The notes beneath the pieces were generated by a model. It had not been told where the DNA came from and did not search any database. It worked only from the letters and a program-made list of their open reading frames with translations. A DNA stretch of 60,990 nt from Reyranella massiliensis 521. Its GTDB lineage: Bacteria > Pseudomonadota > Alphaproteobacteria > Reyranellales > Reyranellaceae. The translations under genes were made by a program, and so were the position numbers. The stretch spans positions 1 to 60,990 of the forward strand of contig CAMARK010000016.1 of assembly GCA_945860205.1 (NCBI GenBank), read 5' to 3'. Below, one piece after another: positions 17,914 through 27,141 of the stretch; within the stretch, counting starts at the first letter, position 1, and each line of letters opens with the position of its first letter.

Positions 17914-17948
17914 AAAAGGCGGCCGACGATCGTCGTGCCGCCTTTTTC
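17914..17948 (+). terminator. Rho-independent terminator of carD
   Basis: AAGGCGGC (17916-17923) pairs with GCCGCCTT, continued inward by CGACGA/TCGTCG, giving a stem of about 14 pairs with one bulge, followed by five T residues at 17943-17947. It lies between the convergent carD and M48 peptidase genes. Confidence 0.85.
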
Positions 17949-17973
17949 ATGTCCGGCGTTTAGGTTCCGGAGT

Positions 17974-19377
17974 TCAGGGCTCGACGGTCTTGATCTCGGA
18001 TAGGCGCGCGAGTTCGGACTGCGCGTCGACGCCGTTCAGGACCAGCAGCCGTTCCATCTTGAGATCGCGGTAGGGCATCCGCGCCGCCAGCTGGGCCGGC
18101 GTGGTCCCGGCCGCAGGGACCACGCGCAGCCGATAGGGCCGAAGCGCCGCGGCCTCCGCATCCGACAGCGTGCGGAACGTGCGGGCAGCATTGACCAGCA
18201 CCTCGATGCGGCGATCGCGGTCGGGCCCCTCGCTCAACAGATTGAAGAAGCAGATGCGGTCGCCGTGGCGCACCAGCACGTAGCGCGCCTGGCCGAGACT
18301 GGTATCGGAGCCGCGCGGCCGGGCTCCGATGGCCGCCGCCGCCCCGCCGATTTCGATTGCCCGGATGTCGGTCGGCGTCGGCTTCAGCGTGTTGCGCATC
18401 CATTCATCGAGCGGGCCCGGTACACGATCTAGGGAGCAGCCGAAAAACAGCAGCGACCGGTCGCGTCCGACGCCCAGGACGCCGTCCTGATCATTGAATA
18501 ACCGGAAATCGGCGGGGGCTTCGAAGGCGAGCTTCAGCTTCGGATGCAGAAAGGCCTGGCCGCGCACGAAGCCCTCGTCAGGCACATCGTCGACCGACAT
18601 GCCGTCGATCGCTGCCAGATAGGCCGGGCGGGCGGACTCGCCAGTCACCGCCGCGCCGCCGGCCGACAGGGCACCTTTCCTTTCAAAGGGGGCGGGATGG
18701 GTCGAGGTGGCGCTGCGCTGATCGAAGGAGTCCGGTGCCTCTCCCAGAAGCTGGGCCTCGAGCGTTGCCTGCTGGCGCAGCCTGTCGATCAGGGAGGCCA
18801 TCGCGCTGCTACGGTATCCGGCCTGCACGACATAACCGAGCCCGATCCGGTCGGCCTCGAGTTCCTGCTCGCGCGAATAGCGTCGCAAGGCGATCAGCCC
18901 GTCGCGCGCCACCGAGCGGCCGACGGTGACCGACCCGGTGGTGGCGGCCGCCTCGACGGCAGCCTCCAGCACACCTTGCCGGGCGCGAGCGCGCTGGGCG
19001 GCGTGGCGCTGCGTGAGATGGCCGAGTTCGTGGCCGAGGGCGGCCGCAAGTTCGGCCTCGTCGTCGAGCACGGCGAGGAGCCCACGCGTTACGAAAACAT
19101 ATCCGCCCAGAGCGTGCGCATTGACCACCGGCAGGTCGAGCACGACGAAACGGTAAGTGCCGGTGAGCGCGGAGCTGCGGACCAGCTTCTGGCCGACACG
19201 ATCAACGTAGCCTTGCAGCGCAGCATCGGGGTAGGCGCCGCCGACCTCCCGTTCGATCGCCGCCGGCAGGACCGGAGGAGACCCTGCAGTAACCGCTGGC
19301 TGCGAACTGTTCCCGGCGGCGCAGGCACCAACGGCCAGGAGCAGCGCGACCAGCACCGGAATGCGGCGAAAAAACAC
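17974..19377 (-). CDS. M48-family zinc metallopeptidase, lipoprotein (BepA-like)
   Basis: 467 residues. The signal sequence ends in the lipobox VGAC, so the protein is lipid-anchored, probably in the periplasm. The zinc site is HELGH with the downstream ligand in EQELEADRIG. The arrangement with a C-terminal half that includes a repeated-motif region resembles BepA/LoiP-type peptidases that remove misassembled outer-membrane proteins. A second M48 peptidase of the integral-membrane HtpX type lies at 41323. The start codon has a favourable signal-peptide N-terminus (MFFRRIPVLV). Confidence 0.9.
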   Translation of the reverse strand: MFFRRIPVLVALLLAVGACAAGNSSQPAVTAGSPPVLPAAIEREVGGAYPDAALQGYVDRVGQKLVRSSALTGTYRFVVLDLPVVNAHALGGYVFVTRGLLAVLDDEAELAAALGHELGHLTQRHAAQRARARQGVLEAAVEAAATTGSVTVGRSVARDGLIALRRYSREQELEADRIGLGYVVQAGYRSSAMASLIDRLRQQATLEAQLLGEAPDSFDQRSATSTHPAPFERKGALSAGGAAVTGESARPAYLAAIDGMSVDDVPDEGFVRGQAFLHPKLKLAFEAPADFRLFNDQDGVLGVGRDRSLLFFGCSLDRVPGPLDEWMRNTLKPTPTDIRAIEIGGAAAAIGARPRGSDTSLGQARYVLVRHGDRICFFNLLSEGPDRDRRIEVLVNAARTFRTLSDAEAAALRPYRLRVVPAAGTTPAQLAARMPYRDLKMERLLVLNGVDAQSELARLSEIKTVEP

Positions 19378-19445
19378 TAACCCTCCTTGCCCCCGATCGA
19401 CCTTAGACGTTCGGCCATGGCGGCGGCAATCGCCGCAGGGCTGGA

Positions 19446-20495
19446 ATGGCGAACGCCGCTATGGCAGTGATGAACGCGGACACAAACATGCCACGCTCAG
19501 AGACACCCCTTCGTTCCGACCTTTTCCCGGAGATTTCGCCCTATGCCAGCGGCATGCTGGCGGTCGACGGGCGGCATACTGTCTATTGGGAGCAGAGCGG
19601 CAACCCCGAAGGCCTGCCCGTGCTCTTCCTGCACGGGGGCCCGGGCGCCGGATCGGCGCCGGTTCACCGGCGCTTCTTCGATCCCCAATTCTACCGCATC
19701 GTGGTCCTCGACCAGCGCGGCTGCGGCCGTTCAATGCCGCTGGGCGAGCTGCAGGACAACACCACCGACCATCTCGTGGCCGACATGCAGAAGCTGCGCA
19801 GCTACCTTGGCATTGCCCGCTGGCTGCTGTTCGGCGGTTCTTGGGGCAGCACGCTGGCGCTGGCCTACGGCATCAAGCACCCCGATCGCGTGACGGGCTT
19901 CATCCTGCGCGGAATCTTCCTCGGCGCGCGGTCGGAGATCGACTGGTTTCTCCACGGCATGCGCACGATCTTTCCCGAGGCGTGGCGCGACTTTGTGGAA
20001 CACCTGCCGGAGCATGAGCGCATCGACCTGCTGGGCAACTACTACCGCCGCCTCATCGACCGCAATCCCGACAGCCACCGTCCGGCGGCGCGCGCCTGGA
20101 GCCGCTACGAGGCGGCCTGCTCGACGCTCTATCCGACGGCACGCGCGCCGTTCGAGTCGGACCATGGCGGCTTTGCCCTGGCACTCTCCCGCATCGAGGC
20201 ACATTACTTCGCCCACGGCACGTTCGTGCCCGAAGGCTGGCCGTGGGCGGACCTCGACCGGATCCGCCAGCTGCCGAGCACCATCGTCCAGGGTCGCTAC
20301 GACATCGTCTGTCCGCCCGTCACCGCCGATGCCTTGGCGCGCGCCTGGCCCGAAGCGCGCTACGTCGTCGTGCCGGACGCCGGCCACAGCGCGCTGGAAC
20401 CCGGCATCCGAGCGGCCCTGGTGAACGCCACCGAAAGCTTCCGCCTGTCGACCAGCGAAGATCTCTTTGCGCCGAGGTTCCCATGGGAAACGTAA
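19446..20495 (+). CDS. pip: Proline iminopeptidase (S33 alpha/beta hydrolase)
   Basis: 349 residues of the S33 family, releasing N-terminal proline from peptides. HGGPGAGS forms the oxyanion hole, the nucleophile serine is in GGSWGS, and aspartate (GRYDIVCPP) and histidine (DAGHSALEP) complete the triad. DQRGCGRS is diagnostic of prolyl aminopeptidases. Several in-frame ATGs (19446, 19461, 19470, 19488) are possible; the first has AGGG six bases upstream. The last 13 bases overlap the start of the TauD-like gene, indicating translational coupling. Confidence 0.92.
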   Translation: MANAAMAVMNADTNMPRSETPLRSDLFPEISPYASGMLAVDGRHTVYWEQSGNPEGLPVLFLHGGPGAGSAPVHRRFFDPQFYRIVVLDQRGCGRSMPLGELQDNTTDHLVADMQKLRSYLGIARWLLFGGSWGSTLALAYGIKHPDRVTGFILRGIFLGARSEIDWFLHGMRTIFPEAWRDFVEHLPEHERIDLLGNYYRRLIDRNPDSHRPAARAWSRYEAACSTLYPTARAPFESDHGGFALALSRIEAHYFAHGTFVPEGWPWADLDRIRQLPSTIVQGRYDIVCPPVTADALARAWPEARYVVVPDAGHSALEPGIRAALVNATESFRLSTSEDLFAPRFPWET

Positions 20496-21556
20496 GCCCC
20501 AAGCCGATCGACCTGCCGCCGGAACAGACCGGCGCCGCCGCCTGGTACGGCCCCGAGATGACCCGGCGCGACGACTGGCTGATGCCGCTATCGGCCATGG
20601 AGATCGCCGAGGTCGAGCAGGCCGCCAAGGCGCTGGTGGCACGCGATGCCGACATCGCGGCAGTGACGGCGCACGACTTTCCGCTGCCCACGCTCGGTCC
20701 CAAGCTCAAGGCGCGCGTGCGCGACGAGGTCCTGAACGGCCGCGGCTTTTTGCTGCTGCGCGGCCTGCCCGTCGAGCGCTGGTCGATGCGCGAAGCGGCA
20801 ACCGCCTACTTCGGCCTCGGTACCCATCTCGGCAGCGCGCGCTCGCAGAACGGCAAGGGCCATGTGCTGGGCCACGTGCAGGATCTCGGCCTCGACGTGA
20901 ACGATCCCAATGTCCGCATCTACCAGACCAACGAACGCCAGACCTACCACACGGATTCCTGCGATATCGTCGGCCTGCTCTGCCTCAAGACGGCGCAGTC
21001 GGGCGGCCTGTCGGCGCTGGTCAGTTCGACCACGATCTTCAACGAGATGCGGCGCCGCAGGCCCGACCTTCTGCAGCTGCTGTTCCAGCCGCTCGCCACC
21101 GACCGGCGCGGCGAGGTGCCGGAAGGCCAGAAGCCCTATTTCGAGATCCCCGTGTTCAACTGGCACAAGGGCTTCCTGAGCGCGATCTATCAGCGCCAGT
21201 ACATCGACTCGGCCCAGCGCTTCGCCGATGCGCCGCGGCTGTCGCCGGCCCAGGTCGAAGCCCTCGACATGTTCGATGCGCTGGCCGGCGACCCCGAGCT
21301 CCACTTGTTCATGGAATTCAAGCCGGGCGACGTCCAGCTCGTGCACAACCACACCATGCTGCACGACCGCACCGGCTTCGTGGATTGGCCGGAGCCCGAA
21401 CGGCGCCGCCACCTGTTGCGCCTGTGGCTCGCGGCCTCCGACGCCCGGCCGTTGCCCGACATCTTCGCCCAGCGCTACGGCGCCGTAACCGTGGGCGACC
21501 GTGGCGGCATCATCGTGCACGGCACCAAATTGCACGCGCCGCTTCAGGCGGTCTGA
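20483..21556 (+). CDS. TauD/TfdA-family Fe(II)/2-oxoglutarate dioxygenase
   Basis: 357 residues. His156 and Asp158 (YHTDSCD) and a distal histidine and arginine (VHNHTMLHDRTGF) form the iron and 2-oxoglutarate sites. The substrate is unknown; the family oxidises taurine, 2,4-D and many other acids. Its start ATG lies inside the last codons of the proline iminopeptidase gene. A paralogue with a similar HTD motif and REMRxRHPDLLQ-like stretch lies at 39124. The next gene, grpE, begins 82 bases on with its own promoter. Confidence 0.9.
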   Translation: MGNVSPKPIDLPPEQTGAAAWYGPEMTRRDDWLMPLSAMEIAEVEQAAKALVARDADIAAVTAHDFPLPTLGPKLKARVRDEVLNGRGFLLLRGLPVERWSMREAATAYFGLGTHLGSARSQNGKGHVLGHVQDLGLDVNDPNVRIYQTNERQTYHTDSCDIVGLLCLKTAQSGGLSALVSSTTIFNEMRRRRPDLLQLLFQPLATDRRGEVPEGQKPYFEIPVFNWHKGFLSAIYQRQYIDSAQRFADAPRLSPAQVEALDMFDALAGDPELHLFMEFKPGDVQLVHNHTMLHDRTGFVDWPEPERRRHLLRLWLAASDARPLPDIFAQRYGAVTVGDRGGIIVHGTKLHAPLQAV

Positions 21557-21565
21557 CGCAGGTGG

Positions 21566-21593
21566 TTGACCCGGCCAGTGGTCATCCCTAATT
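21566..21593 (+). promoter_or_regulatory. grpE: Possible heat-shock (sigma-32) promoter of grpE
   Basis: TTGAC at 21566-21570 and CCCTAATT at 21586-21593 are separated by 15 bases. This approximates alphaproteobacterial sigma-32 promoters (CTTGAA ... CYTATNT). No CIRCE element is seen, so control by HrcA is not indicated. The prediction is by eye. Confidence 0.35.
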
Positions 21594-21638
21594 GAAAGCC
21601 GCTTGAAGACACCACCTGAAGACGACGAGGGAAGACCT

Positions 21639-22256
21639 ATGGCCAGCGATCCAACCGCGGGCGGCGCCCCGGCGGATATGCCGGTCGCGCCGTCCGATTC
21701 CAGCCTCGATATTCCACCCAAGCCGGAGAGCGCGAGCGAGCTGCAGCAGCTCGTCGAACAGCTCCAGGCCGAGAACGCCGACCTGCAGGACAAGCAGTTG
21801 CGCGCCCTCGCCGAGGCCCAGAATGTGCGCCGCCGCGCCCAGCAGGACATCGAGAAGGAGCGCAAGTTCGGCATCGAGCGCTTCGCCCGCGATGCGCTCT
21901 CGGTGGCCGACAATCTCGGCCGCGCCCTATCGGCGCTGCCGGCCGATCTCGAGTCGGTCGATTCCGCCCTTCGCAACGTGATCGTGGGCATCCAGGCCAC
22001 CGATCGCGAACTGCAGTCGGTGCTGGAGCGCCATGGCGTCAAGCGCGTCGAGTCGCTTGGCCAGCCGTTCAATGCCGAATTCCACCAAGCGATGATGGAA
22101 GTCGACGATCCCTCGGTACCGGCCGGTACGATCGTCCAGGAGCTGATCCCGGGCTACCTGATCGCCGGACGCTTGCTGCGCGCGGCCATGGTCGCGGTCG
22201 CCAAAGGTGGCCCCGCGGGCGGACCGACGGTTCGCCCTCCCAGCAACGAAAACTAG
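21639..22256 (+). CDS. grpE: Nucleotide exchange factor GrpE
   Basis: 205 residues; releases ADP from DnaK so substrate can be let go. An N-terminal disordered acidic stretch is followed by a long coiled coil (LQQLVEQLQAENADLQ) and the conserved beta domain (GQPFNAEFHQAMMEV, AVAKG). The start is fixed by GAGGGAAGACCT immediately before ATG 21639; a TTG at 21603 is less likely. It is followed by dnaK 196 bases downstream. Confidence 0.95.
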   Translation: MASDPTAGGAPADMPVAPSDSSLDIPPKPESASELQQLVEQLQAENADLQDKQLRALAEAQNVRRRAQQDIEKERKFGIERFARDALSVADNLGRALSALPADLESVDSALRNVIVGIQATDRELQSVLERHGVKRVESLGQPFNAEFHQAMMEVDDPSVPAGTIVQELIPGYLIAGRLLRAAMVAVAKGGPAGGPTVRPPSNEN

Positions 22257-22323
22257 ACGTCGGCGCGACTGCCAGCGGCAGCCATTTTGGAGTGAATTTC
22301 AGCGTCCTTATCGGATCGCACCA

Positions 22324-22350
22324 TTGCAGGCGGCCCTGCAGGACCTATAT
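22324..22350 (+). promoter_or_regulatory. dnaK: Possible heat-shock (sigma-32) promoter of dnaK
   Basis: TTGCA at 22324-22328 and CCTATAT at 22344-22350 are 15 bases apart, the same spacing as the element before grpE. The -10 agrees with the alphaproteobacterial pattern CYTATNT. It would give a leader of about 95 bases before the DnaK start. Confidence 0.35.
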
Positions 22351-22452
22351 AGCCCCTATCCTGACCCGGTTTTTCCGGCAGGTAATCACATTTGGGGGGT
22401 CGATTTGGCGCCTTTGGGGCCGAGCCGATCCGCCTAGCGAGAGAGTAGCAAC

Positions 22453-24402
22453 ATGGCGAAAGTCATCGGAATCGACCTCGGTACGACCAATTCCTGCGTT
22501 GCGGTCATGGAAGGCGGCGACACCAAGGTCATCGAAAACTCAGAGGGCGCGCGGACGACCCCGTCGATGGTCGCGTTCACCGACAGCGGCGAGCGTCTCG
22601 TCGGCCAGGCCGCCAAACGCCAGGCCGTGACCAATCCGCTGAAGACCCTTTATTCGGTCAAGCGCATGATCGGGCGCCGCTTCGAGGACCCGATGGTCCA
22701 GAAGGAAATGTCGCTCGTTCCCTTCAAGATCGTGAAGGCGACCAATGGCGACGCCTGGGTCGAGGCCGCGGACCAGACTTACAGCCCCAGCCAGATCTCC
22801 GCCTTCATCCTCGGCAAGATGAAGGAGACCGCCGAGGCCTATCTCGGCGAGAAGGTCGAGCAGGCGGTCATCACCGTTCCAGCCTACTTCAACGACGCCC
22901 AGCGCCAGGCGACCAAGGATGCCGGCCGCATCGCGGGCCTCGAAGTCCTGCGCATCATCAACGAGCCGACCGCGGCGGCGCTCGCCTACGGCATGGACAA
23001 GCGCAAGACCGGCATCATCGCGGTCTATGACTTGGGCGGCGGCACGTTCGACGTGTCGATCCTCGAGATCGGCGACGGCGTGTTCGAGGTCAAGGCGACC
23101 AACGGCGACACGTTCCTGGGTGGCGAGGACTTCGACGTCCGCATCATCGGCTACCTGGCCGACGAGTTCAAAAAGGAGCAGGGCATCGACCTGCGCAACG
23201 ACAAGCTTGCTCTGCAGCGCCTGAAGGAAGCGGCGGAGAAGGCCAAGATCGAACTCTCCAACTCCAAGGAGACCGAGATCAACCTGCCGTTCATCACCGC
23301 CGACGCAAGCGGCCCCAAGCATCTCGTGATCAAGCTGTCGCGCGCCAAGCTCGAGACCTTGGTCGAGGACCTGGTGCAGCGCACGCTTGAGCCCTGCAAG
23401 GCGGCGCTCAAGGATGCCGGCCTGCAGGCCGGCCAGATCGATGAAGTGATCCTGGTCGGCGGCATGACGCGCATGCCGAAGGTGATCGAGGTAGTGAAGC
23501 AGTTCTTCGGCAAGGAGCCGGCCCGCAACGTCAATCCCGACGAAGTCGTCGCGGTCGGTGCGGCTGTCCAGGCCGCCGTGCTGAAGGGCGAGGTCAAGGA
23601 CGTCCTGCTGCTCGACGTGACGCCGCTGTCGCTCGGCATCGAAACGCTGGGCGGCGTGTTCACGCGCCTGATCGAGCGCAACACGACGATCCCGACCAAG
23701 AAGAGCCAGACCTTCTCGACGGCCGACGACAACCAGACCGCGGTGACCATCCGTGTGTTCCAGGGCGAGCGCGAGATTGCCGCCCAGAACAAGATGCTGG
23801 GCCAGTTCGACCTAGTGGGTCTGCCGCCGGCGCCGCGCGGCCAGCCGCAGGTCGAGGTCACGTTCGACATCGACGCCAACGGCATCGTGCAGGTCTCGGC
23901 CAAGGACAAGGCCACCGGCAAGGAGCAGCAGATCCGCATCCAGGCTTCGGGCGGCCTCAGCGAGGCCGACATTCAGAAGATGGTGAAGGACGCCGAACTG
24001 CACGCCGAGGAAGACAAGAAGAAGCGCGAGCTGATCGACGCCCGCAACCAGGGCGAAGCGCTGGTCCACTCGACGACCAAGCATCTGGCGGAGTTCGGCG
24101 ACAAGGTGAGCCCCACCGAGAAGGCCGAGATCGAGGGTGCGCTCGAAGGTCTGAAGTCGGCGCTCACGGCTGAGGACGTCGAGGTGATCAAGACCAAGAC
24201 GAACGACCTCGCCCAGGCGGCGATGAAGCTTGGCGAGGCCATGTACAAGGCCCAGCAGGCCGATGCCGCCTCTGGTATGGGGGCGGGCGCGGCGGCGGGC
24301 GACGCGGCAGGCGGCACGAGCCAGGCGAAGGGCGACAAGGTCGTCGACGCCGAATTCGAGGACGTCACCGACAAGAACAAGAAGACAGGCTCCGGCAGCT
24401 AA
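22453..24402 (+). CDS. dnaK: Chaperone protein DnaK (Hsp70)
   Basis: 649 residues, a normal length. The ATP-binding domain opens with [26 protein letters not shown] and [12 protein letters not shown] phosphate-binding regions follow. The substrate domain ends in a helical lid and a C-terminal disordered region with the EEVD-like acid stretch ([11 protein letters not shown]). AGAGTAGCAAC precedes the ATG as a weak ribosome binding site. It sits between grpE and dnaJ, its co-chaperones, in the standard heat-shock cluster. Confidence 0.98.
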   Translation: MAKVIGIDLGTTNSCVAVMEGGDTKVIENSEGARTTPSMVAFTDSGERLVGQAAKRQAVTNPLKTLYSVKRMIGRRFEDPMVQKEMSLVPFKIVKATNGDAWVEAADQTYSPSQISAFILGKMKETAEAYLGEKVEQAVITVPAYFNDAQRQATKDAGRIAGLEVLRIINEPTAAALAYGMDKRKTGIIAVYDLGGGTFDVSILEIGDGVFEVKATNGDTFLGGEDFDVRIIGYLADEFKKEQGIDLRNDKLALQRLKEAAEKAKIELSNSKETEINLPFITADASGPKHLVIKLSRAKLETLVEDLVQRTLEPCKAALKDAGLQAGQIDEVILVGGMTRMPKVIEVVKQFFGKEPARNVNPDEVVAVGAAVQAAVLKGEVKDVLLLDVTPLSLGIETLGGVFTRLIERNTTIPTKKSQTFSTADDNQTAVTIRVFQGEREIAAQNKMLGQFDLVGLPPAPRGQPQVEVTFDIDANGIVQVSAKDKATGKEQQIRIQASGGLSEADIQKMVKDAELHAEEDKKKRELIDARNQGEALVHSTTKHLAEFGDKVSPTEKAEIEGALEGLKSALTAEDVEVIKTKTNDLAQAAMKLGEAMYKAQQADAASGMGAGAAAGDAAGGTSQAKGDKVVDAEFEDVTDKNKKTGSGS

Positions 24403-24424
24403 GCCGGTTTAAAACGAGACCAGC

Positions 24425-24450
24425 CGGCCTCCTGCGCAAACAGGAGGCCG
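24425..24450 (+). other. Strong hairpin between dnaK and dnaJ
   Basis: CGGCCTCCTG and CAGGAGGCCG form a perfect 10-base stem with loop CGCAAA. It lies in the 83-base gap between the two genes and has no T-run. It probably attenuates transcription into dnaJ or protects the 3' end of the dnaK message, giving more DnaK than DnaJ. This is inference from position. Confidence 0.6.
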
Positions 24451-24485
24451 ATGTCTGAAAAGCAAGTGGGGGCTGCGTAGAGCGT

Positions 24486-25595
24486 ATGTCGCAAGACTAT
24501 TACGAGCTCCTCGAGGTCAGCCGAACGGCGAGCGCCGACGACATCAAGAAGGCGTTCCGCAAGCTTGCCATGCAGCATCATCCGGATCGCAATCAGGGTG
24601 ACAAGGAAGCCGAGAAGAAATTCAAGCTCGTCAACCACGCCTACGACATCCTGAAGGATCCGGAAAAGCGCGCGGCCTATGACCGCTACGGCGCCGCAGC
24701 TTTCGAAGGCGGCGCCGGACCGGGCGGCCCCCAGGGTCAGGGTTTCGATTTCGGTTCGGTGTTCGGCGACATCTTCGAGGACATGTTCGGCAGCGGCCGC
24801 GGTCGCGGCGGACGCCCCGACACGCGCGGACAGGACCTGCGCTTCAATCTCGACATCACGCTGGAGCAGGCCTACGGCGGCACCGAAGCCACGGTGCGGG
24901 TGCCGAGTTCCGTGTCCTGCGAGGTCTGCCACGGCAGCGGCGCGGAGGCCGGCTCCAAGCCACAGACCTGCCCGACCTGCCAAGGCCGCGGCCGTCTCAG
25001 GGCCCAGCAGGGCTTCTTCACCGTCGAGCGGACCTGTCACACCTGCAACGGCGCCGGCCAGACCATCGACAAGCCGTGCCGGAGCTGCGCCGGCCAGGGC
25101 CGCGTGCGCCGCGACAAGACTCTGAAAGTCAACATTCCCGCCGGCGTCGAGGACGGCACGCGCATTCGCCTTTCCGGCGAAGGCGAGGCCGGCACGCGCG
25201 GCGGACCGGCTGGCGATCTCTACGTGTTCCTGTCGGTGCGCCGCCACCAGCTATTCGAGCGCGAGGGCGCCGACATTCATTGCCGGGTGCCGATTTCCAT
25301 GGTTCAGGTGACGCTCGGTGGCAACATCGAGGTGCCGACGCTGGACGGCAAGATGGCCCGGATCAACATCCCGGCCGGCACCCAGAGCGGCCACCAGTTT
25401 CGTCTGCGCGCCAAAGGCATGCCCGTCGTCCGCTCGAGCCAGCGCGGCGACATGTACATCGAGATCAACGTCGAGACGCCGACCAACCTCACGTCCAAGC
25501 AGAAGGAACTGCTCAAGGAGTTCGAGAAGGCCGGCAAGACAAGCCCCGAATCCGAGGGCTTCTTCAGCAAGGTGAAGGAAATGTTCGGCGGCTGA
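24486..25595 (+). CDS. dnaJ: Chaperone protein DnaJ
   Basis: 369 residues, the DnaK co-chaperone that delivers substrates and triggers ATP hydrolysis. The J domain has the invariant HPD (HHPDR, near residue 33). A Gly/Phe-rich linker is followed by four zinc-binding CxxCxGxG units ([32 protein letters not shown]), then two beta-barrel substrate domains. The length is standard. A 171-base gap with no gene follows before the convergent dehalogenase gene. Confidence 0.97.
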   Translation: MSQDYYELLEVSRTASADDIKKAFRKLAMQHHPDRNQGDKEAEKKFKLVNHAYDILKDPEKRAAYDRYGAAAFEGGAGPGGPQGQGFDFGSVFGDIFEDMFGSGRGRGGRPDTRGQDLRFNLDITLEQAYGGTEATVRVPSSVSCEVCHGSGAEAGSKPQTCPTCQGRGRLRAQQGFFTVERTCHTCNGAGQTIDKPCRSCAGQGRVRRDKTLKVNIPAGVEDGTRIRLSGEGEAGTRGGPAGDLYVFLSVRRHQLFEREGADIHCRVPISMVQVTLGGNIEVPTLDGKMARINIPAGTQSGHQFRLRAKGMPVVRSSQRGDMYIEINVETPTNLTSKQKELLKEFEKAGKTSPESEGFFSKVKEMFGG

Positions 25596-25766
25596 GGGAA
25601 GCTTCTTCGTCTCGCCGATTTTTGGCACGCCTCGTTGTGCCGAGAACTGTACCGCCCAATGTGCTGCCAACTGCGACTAAGCTCTTGATCGCGCGGCCAA
25701 AACGCCGAACGTTGAAGTGTGCCATGCGGATCGGCCGCATTCGGTCATCAGTGTCTGGCTTAACCC

Positions 25767-26486
25767 CTAGCAGCCGATCTTCTTCGCGACCTCGATGATC
25801 GTGTCACCGACGGCGTCCCAGTCGCCCTCGGCCTTGAAGTCGACCTTCTGCTTGGGGCCGTGCTCGTAGGGGCGATTGACGTAGCCCGTCGAGAGGCCGC
25901 ACTTCTGCGCCGCCGCCAGATCACCGTTGTGGGCGGCCACCAGCATCACCTGATGCGGCTTCAGGTACATGCTGTCGACCACGCCGAGATAGGCCTCGGG
26001 ATCGGGCTTGTAGTGATGGAAGGTCTCACCCGAGAAGCAGTGATCCCACGGAATGCCGCTGTTCTTGGCCATGTTGATCAAGAGCGCCACGTTGCCGTTG
26101 CTGAGCGTGCTCACGACATACTTCTTCTTCATCAGGCCGATGCCCTCAACCGAATCGGGCCACGGCCGCAGTCTGTGCCAGAGATGGGTGAACTCCCACG
26201 ACCCTTCCTCGCCCGGATGCTTTAGCCCGCGCTTCTTCAGAAGCATCTCGAACGCTTCCTTGTGCAGGTCGTCGATGCGCGTCCACGGCAGCTCGCCCTT
26301 GCGCACGCGCGTCATCTGCGGCTGGTAGAGGCCGCGCCAGTCGTCGGCGAAGCTCGTCCAATCGGTTTCCAGTCCGTATTTCTTGCCGAGCGCGGGCAGG
26401 TCCGCGATCAGGCTGCCGCGCCAATCCACCACCGTGCCGAACACGTCGAAGATGCAGACCTTCAGGTCCGAAAGATCCTTGCCCAT
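25767..26486 (-). CDS. Haloacid dehalogenase, type II (HAD superfamily)
   Basis: 239 residues from ATG 26486. Motif I is FDVFGTVVDWRG with the nucleophile aspartate; STLSNGNV is motif II and KPDPEAYLG motif III. HAHNGD-like VAAHNGDL completes the pattern. Type II enzymes hydrolyse L-2-haloacids, but many members act on other phosphorylated substrates, so the natural substrate is uncertain. GGAGGAACGACAT before the ATG makes the start clear. It is divergent from tag, with a 61-base shared promoter region. Confidence 0.85.
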   Translation of the reverse strand: MGKDLSDLKVCIFDVFGTVVDWRGSLIADLPALGKKYGLETDWTSFADDWRGLYQPQMTRVRKGELPWTRIDDLHKEAFEMLLKKRGLKHPGEEGSWEFTHLWHRLRPWPDSVEGIGLMKKKYVVSTLSNGNVALLINMAKNSGIPWDHCFSGETFHHYKPDPEAYLGVVDSMYLKPHQVMLVAAHNGDLAAAQKCGLSTGYVNRPYEHGPKQKVDFKAEGDWDAVGDTIIEVAKKIGC

Positions 26487-26547
26487 ATGTCGTTCCTCCA
26501 TTTGCGCCAGTGTGGCGTCCCACGACGCGCTTGGGTAGGGTCCGCGC

Positions 26548-27138
26548 ATGGCAATAAGACAGGACACGATCGTCGGCACGGACGGCAAGAGTCGCTGCGG
26601 TTGGGCGAGCGCCGATCCGCTGTACGAAAAATATCACGACAAGGAATGGGGCCGTCCGCTCAAGGACGACCGCGCCCTGTTCGAGCTGCTGACGCTCGAA
26701 GGCTGCCAGGCCGGGCTTTCCTGGATCACCGTGCTGCGCAAGCGCGAGCACTACCGCAAGGTCTACGACGATTTCGATGCCAAAAAGATCGCGCGCTACA
26801 CGCCGGCCAAGCTCGCCAAGCTGCTGGCCGATCCCGCCATCATCCGCCACCGCGGCAAGATCGCCGCCAGCGTCACCAACGCCCAGGTCTTCCTCAAGCT
26901 GGTCGAGCGCGAAGGCTCGTTCCATCGCTGGCTGCGCAAGGTCGTGGGCGAGCAGCCCAGCACCCGCCCCAAGACGCTGAAGGACGTGCCGGCCCGCACG
27001 CCGCAAAGCGATGCGCTCGCCAAGGCACTGGCCAAGGAAGGCTTCAAGTTCGTTGGCTCGACGATCTGTTACGCCTTCATGCAGGCCTCGGGCATGGTCG
27101 ACGACCATGTCGTGGGCTGCCATCGCCGCAAGGAGTAG
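26548..27138 (+). CDS. tag: DNA-3-methyladenine glycosylase I
   Basis: 196 residues. Excises 3-methyladenine from alkylated DNA. The zinc ligands of the Tag family are visible: Cys in RCGWASADPLYEKYHD (with its His) near the N-terminus and His/Cys in DDHVVGCHRR at the C-terminus. WGRPLKDDRALFELLTLEGCQAGLSW is typical. The stop is 3 bases before the start of the M81 peptidase gene, so the two are probably in one transcript although unrelated in function. Confidence 0.95.
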   Translation: MAIRQDTIVGTDGKSRCGWASADPLYEKYHDKEWGRPLKDDRALFELLTLEGCQAGLSWITVLRKREHYRKVYDDFDAKKIARYTPAKLAKLLADPAIIRHRGKIAASVTNAQVFLKLVEREGSFHRWLRKVVGEQPSTRPKTLKDVPARTPQSDALAKALAKEGFKFVGSTICYAFMQASGMVDDHVVGCHRRKE

Positions 27139-27141
27139 ATT

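Noticed and set aside
20588..22072. 494-codon minus frame over the TauD-like and grpE genes
   Set aside because: Antisense shadow; the + strand genes have clear motifs and ribosome binding sites.
21557..22452. CIRCE (HrcA) element at grpE or dnaK
   Set aside because: No TTAGCACTC-N9-GAGTGCTAA-like inverted repeat is present; sigma-32-like sites fit better.
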